Assembly: GCA_022567055.1 (NCBI GenBank)
Contig: JADFHU010000332.1
Span: 1 to 6,484, forward strand
Source: Planctomycetota bacterium
GTDB lineage: Bacteria; Planctomycetota; Phycisphaerae; Sedimentisphaerales; Anaerobacaceae
DNA: 6,484 nt
Direction of reading: 5' to 3'
In this document: positions 1 through 5,428 of the stretch, in pieces
Layout: the number at the start of each line of letters is the position of its first letter
Numbering within the stretch: position 1 is the stretch's first letter
Program-made: the position numbers and the translations under genes
Notes under the pieces: model-generated
Databases searched by the model: none
What the model was told of the DNA's origin: nothing
Seen by the model: only the letters and a program-made list of their open reading frames with translations

Positions 1-467
1 GGTAGTTCGCCCGCTTCTTCCGGCAGCGCCAGCGTGAGCGTATCCGTGGCCAGCCGCTGAAACCCAGCGCCCATATAGCACTCCTCCGGCACGTGGGGCA
101 CTCGGTCGGGTAGAGGATAGTAGGTAACGAATAGCATCACCCGCTTCGCGCGCGAGTGATCTGGGGCCTGCGGATCTTCGAGGACCCATTGGATATAATC
201 TTGGGTGCCCAACGACGCGAGCACGTCTTCGTTTTCAATGTGTTGCCGAGAAACGACCCGGAAGGGGCGCAGGGCCTGTTCGTCCAGCATCTCCAGGGAC
301 CTGGTGAGCGGCAAGGGCTCTTTGTCCAGGTACCCACCCAAGCCGCGCACCATCACAGACATGGCGGCCCCGGACATCAACAACACCAAGACACAGCTCA
401 GGAAGGCAGGCTGCAGATAAAGTCTCGCTGGTTTCGGCCGTTTCGCCATAGGAGTTACCGCCACCAT
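1..467 (-). CDS. Exosortase-associated EpsI-type protein (3' part outside window)
   Basis: This is the N-terminal part (155 residues) of a protein whose frame runs open off base 1. It has a basic N-terminus (AKRPKPAR), one hydrophobic membrane segment at about residues 18-40, and then a periplasmic-type domain. The key motif is at residues 116-135: a YYPLPD stretch followed by PHVPEECYMGAG. This matches the PHxPxxCY signature I associate with the EpsI/DUF3485 family that travels with exosortases. The role is inferred: an anchored periplasmic partner of the exosortase in exopolysaccharide or surface-protein maturation. The gene begins 7 bp after the exosortase stop, so it should be translationally linked to it. 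The start is uncertain. ATG at 467 sits only 2 nt after the GAGG of a GAGGGG tract, while GTG at 464 has better spacing and ATG at 449 is a third choice. Family call fairly sure; exact function not. Confidence 0.8.
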   Translation of the reverse strand, partial: MVAVTPMAKRPKPARLYLQPAFLSCVLVLLMSGAAMSVMVRGLGGYLDKEPLPLTRSLEMLDEQALRPFRVVSRQHIENEDVLASLGTQDYIQWVLEDPQAPDHSRAKRVMLFVTYYPLPDRVPHVPEECYMGAGFQRLATDTLTLALPEEAGEL

Positions 468-474
468 CCCCTCG

Positions 475-1446
475 TTACACCGTCTCCGGTCCCCTACGTT
501 TGATAATCAACGCCTGTTCGACCGGCTGACCTTCCTCGATGAATAGACTGGCCATGAACCAGGCCAGCGCCCCATGGAGACCGAAGGCCAGCGGCAGCAT
601 GGCGATGCCCAACAGATCGTGGTAGAGACCGTGCGTATATTGGGGGTGAATGAACACGTAGATAAACCCTGTCACCGTGACCCTGATCACATTGCAGCAG
701 ATCGCAATCGGCACCGCACTCAAGAGAAGAACGCTACGCTGCCAGAAGGGCCGTTCGTGCAGATAGGCCATCGCCACGCCCAGGGCCAAGAAGGCCATCA
801 GCAGGCGCATGCCGCTGCAGGCCTCCGCCACGTTGAGCGAGGGCTCCAAGGGTTTGCCCAGATAGACGATATCGATGATCACGCCCGTCACGCTGGTCTC
901 TACCGACCGTGTCAGGTTGAGCAGGGCCGCGGCGACGGTCGCCGCCAGTTCACGCATGGGCATGGTAATGGCGACATAGTAGCGCTGGGGCAAGGGGATG
1001 GCAAAAAGCAGATAGAGGACGGGCAAGCCGGCAAAGCGTAGCAGTCGCCAGCCTCCCAGCAGCAGACAGATCGATCCCAGTGCAGCGACGATGGAGAGGG
1101 CGCGAAAGTAGGCATACCCGGAGGGACTCACCACGTTAAACAGATAGAAAGCGATGGCCGCACTCAGCGACAACAGTCCCAGGTAGTTGGGACGCGGGAC
1201 CAGGCCCAGCAGGTCCTCTCGGCGTTGGTGCAAAAAATAGAGGCTGAACAGCGGTATGAGAAAGCCATGGGACCAACTGGGATCGCTCAGCCAGCGGCCG
1301 ACGACGCGGGTCAGCTCGGCATGAAACACCCACCAAAATGCCGCCCCAATGATGGCGATCTTTATCCAAGAGTGGACACTCAGACCCTGCCAACGGCCGA
1401 GAGCCGTTGCCAACGATCCTGCTGAACTCTCAGGGGTTCTTTCCAT
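475..1446 (-). CDS. Exosortase (exosortase/archaeosortase family transpeptidase)
   Basis: A 323-residue, strongly hydrophobic integral membrane protein with about eight predicted helices, the usual build for exosortases. The N-terminal family motif DPSWSHGFLIP is at residues 55-65. The catalytic set is visible: Cys210 in AEACSGMR, Arg255 in CNVIRVT, and a His in HGLYHDLLG (His276, fitting HxxxG). Family knowledge: these enzymes cleave C-terminal sorting signals of the PEP-CTERM kind at the cytoplasmic membrane and work alongside exopolysaccharide genes. The frame stays open up to 1629, but residues before 1446 overlap the end of the exporter and have no membrane or family character, so I place the start at the ATG at 1446. 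There is no strong ribosome binding site there. It lies 46 bp after the exporter stop and 7 bp before the EpsI-type gene. The exosortase subtype cannot be named from sequence alone. Confidence 0.9.
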   Translation of the reverse strand: MERTPESSAGSLATALGRWQGLSVHSWIKIAIIGAAFWWVFHAELTRVVGRWLSDPSWSHGFLIPLFSLYFLHQRREDLLGLVPRPNYLGLLSLSAAIAFYLFNVVSPSGYAYFRALSIVAALGSICLLLGGWRLLRFAGLPVLYLLFAIPLPQRYYVAITMPMRELAATVAAALLNLTRSVETSVTGVIIDIVYLGKPLEPSLNVAEACSGMRLLMAFLALGVAMAYLHERPFWQRSVLLLSAVPIAICCNVIRVTVTGFIYVFIHPQYTHGLYHDLLGIAMLPLAFGLHGALAWFMASLFIEEGQPVEQALIIKRRGPETV

Positions 1447-1492
1447 AGCGGCCCATCTGGTGCTGTGTCGCACTCGGGACGAGCGGATCAGG

Positions 1493-3349
1493 CTACAGCC
1501 ACTTGGGCCATCCCTTGCCGAAGTCGGCATCCGCGAAGTTTCGGTCGTACACGAAGCCAAAGCCATAGGCCGCGCGAAAGGCATTACGCAGCACGGCCCG
1601 CCATCGGGAACTGAAGTGGGTTCCCACATTGATCAGGTCATTGGGTTTAATGTAAAAGTCCGGCTGTTCGCCCGCGGCGATCTTGTCCAGGTCCACCAGG
1701 ACGACCTCCTCCCGGTTTCGGCCCAGGCGTCGTCTCACTTCGCACTGTTGGGGAAAGGCCAGCGGTCCCAGGCCTCCTGCCGCCGCAATCGCCTGCATCA
1801 AAGTAATGGGGCGACCCGTCATGTTAATCACACCGGTCCGGTTGACGTTACCCATGATGTAGAACTCACCCACCATGTCCACGGGAACATGAATGGTGTC
1901 TCCGGGCTTGATGATGATGTTGTAACGGGGGTCCCCGGTCCGCAGCCGGTCCGCCGGAATCTTGATGACACGGGTTCGCCTGGCACTCTCCCACCCTTCC
2001 GTGGCAGGGGCAGGAGACGAATCCAGGGGCAGGATCAGTTGGTCTCGTTCAAATCGAGGCTGAGGCACGGCGACAGCGGGACCCGCCGCGGGGACAGCGA
2101 TCCACTGACCGTCCTTGAAGACCCACTCGATCTGTGCAGCAGCCGCTGGTGTCGGGGTCGGCATCCGTCTTTCGGCAGGTAGGCGCACACGCGGCGCCGG
2201 TATCGCGGGAAAAGACTGCGGTACGGCCGTCCGCGGCGCGGTGACACTCGGCCTGCGCCTGGGGACGGCGATCCACTTACCCTCCTGGAAGATCCATTCG
2301 ATATCAGCGGCGGGGTCCCCTCCCGGATCGAGCAGGGATCCAACTTCCCGCAGGGGACCGTTGTTGCCATTCGTCGAGCCATTGAGCGCCGCGGAGGGAT
2401 TCGGTCGGCTGAGCCGCTGAAATTCCGCGGCGCTGATCAAGGGCAAGCCCTGGGGTTCCCTGGGAAAGATCGACGAGGCCATGATCATCTTTTCACTCTC
2501 GTCCCAGAGTCTTCGGGTCGTCGGCGTCGCCATGCCCAGCATCTGACGTTCCACATTAAAGGGCTGCTCAAAGCGACGCCACTGCCGGTCGAGATTCACG
2601 GCCTTCTGCCCTGCGGCCGGACGCTCGACCGGAAACGCCGGTTGATCCGAGCGTGAGCCGACGAGGGCTGGATCAGCGGCCGCGAGCGGCGCGTCCACCG
2701 GCGTCTCGTGGCCCACCAGGTCGTCGGTCCTTACGGGAGGTTCCAGCCGTGAGACATAGATGAAACTCACATTGAACTGCCGGGGGCCTCGGGCGGCTGC
2801 CAGCGCATCGGTCAAGCGGTAGTCAAAGCGGGGGATGATCTGCGGACCCGGTAGGTCGACGCCGTCGCCGATCACCGCGCAGCGGCGTCTGCGGGAGTTC
2901 AGCAAGATCACCGAGACCGAGGGATTGCGAATGTGGTCGGGCCGGAGTGTCTCCTTGATATGCTCCTCCAACTGCAATTCCGTCATTCCCCCCGCACTCA
3001 GCAGGCCCACCTCGGGGATAGAGATCTTGCCGCTCTCATTGATCACGTACTCCTGGACATCCATTCTCCCCTCTGCGTAGAGTTCAAAAATCGATATCCG
3101 CAGCACATCCCCCGAGCCCAGCGTGTAATCGGCTGCGACCGCAATCGTATCTTCGAGCCGGGGTTCTTCTCCATGCTCCCAGGCGACGGGCGCTTCCTCC
3201 GCGACGCCCAGTGAATCGAGGATAATATTCACAGCGGGGGCGGGACGAAACCGACCGATCTGGGCCGGGTCGAAAAACTTGTTCCCGCAGCCGGAGAGAC
3301 TGAGGAGTGCAAGCGTCAACGCAACCAGCGCACAACACCGAGCCTTCAT
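1493..3349 (-). CDS. Polysaccharide export lipoprotein with SLBB domains and a repeat-bearing insert
   Basis: A 618-residue outer-membrane polysaccharide export protein of the Wza/Poly_export type. Residues 1-21 form a lipoprotein signal peptide ending in the lipobox LSGC (Cys21). The export domain starts at about residue 75 (YTLGSGDVLRISIFE) and runs to about 150. SLBB-like sequence follows to about 203 (IYVSRLEPP). A Pro/Ala-rich stretch from about 205 to 455 interrupts the fold, which then resumes with RVIKIPADRL, YNIIIKPGDTIHVP and a second SLBB (FYIMGNVNRTGVINM, about 490-577). The tail contains YDRNFAD, which I associate with planctomycete homologues. At over 600 residues it is much longer than Wza-like proteins (roughly 350-400). 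An upstream in-frame ATG at 3364 exists, but the ATG at 3349 has GGGAG 8 nt before it and gives a cleaner signal peptide. It is probably the first gene of the exosortase operon. The product should form or gate the envelope channel for an exopolysaccharide. Confidence 0.9.
   Translation of the reverse strand: MKARCCALVALTLALLSLSGCGNKFFDPAQIGRFRPAPAVNIILDSLGVAEEAPVAWEHGEEPRLEDTIAVAADYTLGSGDVLRISIFELYAEGRMDVQEYVINESGKISIPEVGLLSAGGMTELQLEEHIKETLRPDHIRNPSVSVILLNSRRRRCAVIGDGVDLPGPQIIPRFDYRLTDALAAARGPRQFNVSFIYVSRLEPPVRTDDLVGHETPVDAPLAAADPALVGSRSDQPAFPVERPAAGQKAVNLDRQWRRFEQPFNVERQMLGMATPTTRRLWDESEKMIMASSIFPREPQGLPLISAAEFQRLSRPNPSAALNGSTNGNNGPLREVGSLLDPGGDPAADIEWIFQEGKWIAVPRRRPSVTAPRTAVPQSFPAIPAPRVRLPAERRMPTPTPAAAAQIEWVFKDGQWIAVPAAGPAVAVPQPRFERDQLILPLDSSPAPATEGWESARRTRVIKIPADRLRTGDPRYNIIIKPGDTIHVPVDMVGEFYIMGNVNRTGVINMTGRPITLMQAIAAAGGLGPLAFPQQCEVRRRLGRNREEVVLVDLDKIAAGEQPDFYIKPNDLINVGTHFSSRWRAVLRNAFRAAYGFGFVYDRNFADADFGKGWPKWL
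2090..2134 (-). repeat. Intragenic repeat copy 2 (IEWxFxxGxWIAVP)
   Basis: This encodes QIEWVFKDGQWIAVP, residues 406-420 of the export lipoprotein, 57 residues after copy 1. The aromatic positions (W, F, W) and the central Gly are identical in both copies, as expected for a small beta-hairpin or binding module. The structure itself is inferred. Confidence 0.85.
2261..2305 (-). repeat. Intragenic repeat copy 1 (IEWxFxxGxWIAVP)
   Basis: This encodes DIEWIFQEGKWIAVP, residues 349-363 of the export lipoprotein. Ten of 15 residues match copy 2 at 2090-2134, and the changes are conservative (I/V, Q/K, E/D, K/Q). Both copies are followed by Pro/Val/Ala-rich linkers. The DNA is also clearly similar, which points to an internal duplication rather than chance. 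Confidence 0.85.
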
Positions 3350-3357
3350 GCCAGATA

Positions 3358-3362
3358 CTCCC
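3358..3362 (-). promoter_or_regulatory. Ribosome binding site that fixes the exporter start
   Basis: GGGAG lies 8 nt upstream of the ATG at 3349 on the minus strand. The alternative in-frame ATG at 3364 overlaps this site and has no comparable purine tract before it. This favours the shorter form beginning MKARCC. Confidence 0.65.
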
Positions 3363-3386
3363 ATCTAAGGCGACCAAGATGCCTTC

Positions 3387-3400
3387 ACATGCCAACATGT
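3387..3400. repeat. Short inverted repeat ACATG-CCAA-CATGT
   Basis: Perfect 5-bp arms around a 4-nt centre, with its near end 37 bp upstream of the exporter ATG at 3349. Position and symmetry would suit a repressor operator or a small leader hairpin for the envelope operon. Five-base arms are easily produced by chance, so this is only a candidate. Confidence 0.25.
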
Positions 3401-3748
3401 CACCCGGTAGGTCTCGGCAGAGCATCCCCGAGTAACGAAGTGAAGTATCGGCTCAGGGCAGAGGGGCCTTAAGCATGAAAGCAGCGATAAAACCAATTCT
3501 AGAGAATGCCTGAGACGGGTTTTCCCTGAGGAATCAGATCAATAGGGACACGGAGCGAGAGAGCCCCATAATGAGCCAGGGGCCAATACTGCCAAAGGTT
3601 CCCCAAAACTCAGCCACAAAAATTTTGATTCGTTCTACCATGGTCTATTCGTACCCGTCGCTGAATAGCCGATGATGACCATCCACTCAAGACTGCCCCC
3701 ACCATCCTACCGCCCGGCTATTTCAAACTCACGGAGATTTCCTCTCTA

Positions 3749-3777
3749 TTGACAGCAAGGGCCCCTGCTGCTAAAAA
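3749..3777 (+). promoter_or_regulatory. Candidate sigma70-type promoter for xylA
   Basis: A perfect -35 box TTGACA at 3749-3754 is followed by a 17-bp spacer and TAAAAA at 3772-3777 (four of six matches to TATAAT). The expected transcript would begin near 3784 and carry a leader of about 35 nt with the strong ribosome binding site of xylA. The spacer contains GGGCCC. No obvious xylose-regulator operator is recognisable. Confidence 0.5.
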
Positions 3778-3807
3778 CCACCCTTTTGGACCGCTCGAAA
3801 TGCCCGA

Positions 3808-3813
3808 AAGGAG
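3808..3813 (+). promoter_or_regulatory. xylA ribosome binding site
   Basis: AAGGAG lies 6 nt before the ATG at 3820. It is the strongest Shine-Dalgarno sequence in the window and settles the xylA start. Confidence 0.85.
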
Positions 3814-3819
3814 ACGCGC

Positions 3820-5133
3820 ATGAACAAGTATTTCCCCAAAGTGCCAAAAATCAAATATGAGGGTGCGGATTCCAAGAATCCATTCGCCTTCAAGCATTAC
3901 AATCCCCGCAAGAAGGTCCTCGGCAAGACCATGGCCGATCATTTTCGTTTTGCCGTCTGCTATTGGCACACCTTCAAAGGCCTGGGAGGCGATCCCTTCG
4001 GTCCCGGCACCATGATTCGCAACTACAATCAGTCCGATGATCCCATGGCCGTGGCCGAGATGACAATGGAGGCGGCCTTCGAGTTCTTCACCAAGCTGGG
4101 CGTCAACTTCTGGTGTTTCCACGATCGAGACATTGCCCCCGAGGCGGATACGCTGGCGGAAACCAATAGGCGGCTGGACAAGATCGTCAAGTTGGCCAAG
4201 TCACTCCAACGTGACACCGGGATCCAGCTCCTCTGGGGCACGTCCAACCTCTTCAGCCACCGCCGCTTCCTGGCTGGGGCCGCCACCAATCCTTCGCCCG
4301 CCGTTTACGCCTATGCGGCCAGCCAGGTCAAGAAGGCCATGGAGATCACCAAGGAATTGGGCGGCAAAGGGTATACCTTCTGGGGCGGTCGCGAAGGCTA
4401 CGACACCCTGCTGAATACGGATCTCGGGCGCGAAATGGACCATATGGGGCAATTCCTGCAGATGGCGGTGGAGTACAAGAAGAGCATTCGCTTCAAGGGT
4501 CAATTCTACATCGAGCCGAAACCCAAGGAACCGACCAAGCATCAATATGACTGCGACGCGGGCAACTGTCACGCGTTCCTGCAGAAGTATGATCTGGTCA
4601 ACGATTTCAAATTGAATATCGAGTCCAATCACGGCACCCTGGCCGGCCACACCTTCCAGCATGAGTTGCAGTACTGCGTTGACAACGGCATACTGGGTTC
4701 TATCGACGCCAACCGCGGCGACTTGATGTTGGGATGGGACACGGACCAGTTCCCCACCGACATCTATGAGACGACCCTCGCCATGTACATCCTCCTCCAG
4801 TCGGGTGGATTCACCACCGGAGGTCTCAATTTCGACGCCAAGATCCGCAGACAGTCCATCGATCCGGAAGACCTCTTTCATGCCCACATCGGCGCGATGG
4901 ATGCCTTCGCACGCGGTCTGCTAAACGCGGCCAAGATGTTCAGGAGCGGCAAGTTCGCAAAGGCGATCGCCAAGCGTTACGCAGGCTGGGAGACGACCCT
5001 GGGCAAAAAGATTGAGAAGGGCAAGATCGGCTTTGCCGAACTGGAGGCCTACACGCACAAGAATGGCGAACCCAAGATCCAGAGCGGCCGACAGGAGCTG
5101 ATGGAGAACATGCTCAACGAATACATCGCCTAG
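3820..5133 (+). CDS. xylA: Xylose isomerase (class II)
   Basis: A complete 437-residue cytoplasmic enzyme, normal length for class II xylose isomerases, which interconvert D-xylose and D-xylulose (and glucose/fructose) with two divalent metal ions. All key residues are present: His101 and Asp104 in FHDRD, Glu232 and Lys234 in IEPKPKEPTKHQYD, Glu268 and His271 in NIESNH, Asp296 in SIDANRGD, Asp307 and Asp309 in GWDTDQFPTD, and Asp339 in GGLNFDAK. The substrate-site motif FWGGREGY is at 187-194. The common NIEANHAT signature reads NIESNHGT here, a mild change next to metal ligands. The gene stands alone: no xylulokinase, xylose transporter or regulator flanks it in the window, and the neighbour on the left is divergent and on the right convergent. 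Its own promoter and ribosome binding site suggest a single-gene transcript at least at the 5' end. Identification is secure. Confidence 0.98.
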   Translation: MNKYFPKVPKIKYEGADSKNPFAFKHYNPRKKVLGKTMADHFRFAVCYWHTFKGLGGDPFGPGTMIRNYNQSDDPMAVAEMTMEAAFEFFTKLGVNFWCFHDRDIAPEADTLAETNRRLDKIVKLAKSLQRDTGIQLLWGTSNLFSHRRFLAGAATNPSPAVYAYAASQVKKAMEITKELGGKGYTFWGGREGYDTLLNTDLGREMDHMGQFLQMAVEYKKSIRFKGQFYIEPKPKEPTKHQYDCDAGNCHAFLQKYDLVNDFKLNIESNHGTLAGHTFQHELQYCVDNGILGSIDANRGDLMLGWDTDQFPTDIYETTLAMYILLQSGGFTTGGLNFDAKIRRQSIDPEDLFHAHIGAMDAFARGLLNAAKMFRSGKFAKAIAKRYAGWETTLGKKIEKGKIGFAELEAYTHKNGEPKIQSGRQELMENMLNEYIA

Positions 5134-5237
5134 CAAAAATTTGGCATGGTTCAGAATCGTTCTCGCATTGGTGCCAGTCCGTGTACCACTCCTCGTTGTC
5201 GTAATCAGCGTAGCGGTTGTCGTTGTCGTAATCGATA

Positions 5238-5254
5238 CCCCAATTGCCCCAATT
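5238..5254. repeat. Tandem CCCCAATT doublet
   Basis: Two copies of CCCCAATT lie in a 9-bp period, inside the loop of the 15-bp inverted repeat. On the minus strand they read GAATTGGGG and CAATTGGGG. Confidence 0.7.
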
Positions 5255-5263
5255 CACTGTTTC

Positions 5264-5287
5264 GATTACGATTACGATTACGATTAC
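5264..5287. repeat. (GATTAC)4 hexanucleotide tandem repeat
   Basis: Four perfect GATTAC units lie head to tail, running directly into GACAACGAT. The last unit is part of the right arm of the inverted repeat. Such a tract is prone to slippage and could vary in copy number between strains. Confidence 0.9.
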
Positions 5288-5361
5288 GACAACGATCGGG
5301 AATGTGACCCGGAAATAAACCAAGCCAATACCGCTTTGGGGCCGGCCTCTACTCACATCGT

Positions 5362-5384
5362 TTGGGCGGCTGCGCTGCGCCCAA
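5362..5384. repeat. GC-rich hairpin downstream of the FGE-like gene
   Basis: TTGGGCG and CGCCCAA form a perfect 7-bp stem around a 9-nt loop (GCTGCGCTG). Neither strand has a T-tract after it, so it is not a standard intrinsic terminator. It lies 45 bp past the FGE-like stop codon. Confidence 0.55.
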
Positions 5385-5398
5385 CTCCTTAACCGTTA

Positions 5399-5411
5399 GG
5401 TGCTCCGCACC
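5399..5411. repeat. Short hairpin GGTGC-TCC-GCACC
   Basis: A perfect 5-bp stem with a 3-nt loop, 17 bp after the stop codon of the FGE-like gene on the minus strand. In known DGR targets a small GC-rich hairpin follows the variable region. Distance and stem length here only loosely resemble that. Confidence 0.4.
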
Positions 5412-5428
5412 CTGTTAGTTCGCTCCGC

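Larger units (their letters stand above)
3350..3819. other. Divergent intergenic region between exporter and xylA
   Basis: About 470 bp without a convincing gene on either strand. It separates the minus-strand envelope operon from plus-strand xylA and so must hold the promoters for both. I see a sigma70-like promoter for xylA near its right end and a short ACATG/CATGT inverted repeat close to the exporter. No convincing minus-strand promoter, riboswitch, tRNA or terminator is visible. The middle part (about 3420-3740) holds nothing I can name. Confidence 0.7.
5193..5295. repeat. Direct and inverted copies of TCGTTGTCGTAATC
   Basis: The 14-mer occurs at 5193-5206 and again at 5220-5233. The second copy, extended by one base to 5234, has an exact 15-bp reverse complement at 5281-5295. 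The inverted pair could form a 15-bp stem closing a loop of 46 nt that contains the CCCCAATT doublet and most of the GATTAC run. A structured end shared by two convergent transcripts is one possible role; an eroded mobile-repeat element is another. Confidence 0.8.
5134..5428. other. Repeat-rich convergent intergenic region
   Basis: About 295 bp between the 3' ends of xylA and the FGE-like gene. It contains (GATTAC)4, two CCCCAATT units, three copies of TCGTTGTCGTAATC in mixed orientation and GC-rich hairpins near the FGE-like stop. Short reading frames cross it on both strands (TTG at 5141-5392 plus; 5114-5356 minus). Their low-complexity peptides (VVVVVI, DYDYDYD) are what these repeats give in any frame, so I do not call them genes. 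No T-tract terminator is seen for either neighbour. Confidence 0.75.

Noticed and set aside
1447..1629. N-terminal extension of the exosortase frame up to 1629
   Set aside because: It lies antiparallel-free but out of frame inside the exporter's C-terminal coding sequence, has no membrane or family character, and the ATG at 1446 gives a normal exosortase N-terminus.
1349..2182. Long plus-strand open frame (277 codons) opposite the exosortase/exporter genes
   Set aside because: It is antisense to well-supported coding sequence, has no recognisable domain, and is the kind of frame high-GC genes produce by chance.
3376..3400. Possible sigma54 promoter (TTGGCATGTGAAGGCA on the minus strand)
   Set aside because: The GG to GC spacing is 9 rather than the required 10, and the -12 element is poor.
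3496..3507. Inverted repeat ATTCT-AG-AGAAT in the divergent region
   Set aside because: Five-base arms in an AT-rich patch are expected by chance, and it sits far from either promoter candidate.
4201..4887. Minus-strand open frame of 228 codons inside xylA
   Set aside because: Antisense shadow of a securely identified xylose isomerase, with no domain or ribosome binding site.
5193..5295. CRISPR-like array
   Set aside because: Repeat units are too short, occur in both orientations, lack uniform spacers, and no cas gene is near.
5114..5356. Minus-strand 80-codon frame with VIVIVI and DYDNDN stretches
   Set aside because: The peptide is produced by the intergenic short repeats, overlaps the xylA end, and shows no ribosome binding site or family resemblance.
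5141..5392. Plus-strand 83-codon frame just after xylA with a hydrophobic N-terminus
   Set aside because: It starts at TTG without a ribosome binding site. The Val-rich and DYDYDYD parts come from GTCGTT and GATTAC repeats, so the membrane-like look is a composition effect.
5360..5402. Possible integron attC site (GTTAGGT core after a GC-rich stem)
   Set aside because: GTTAGGT at 5395-5401 fits the GTTRRRY core, but no matching RYYYAAC partner occurs on the other side of the stem, and no cassette array or integrase is present.
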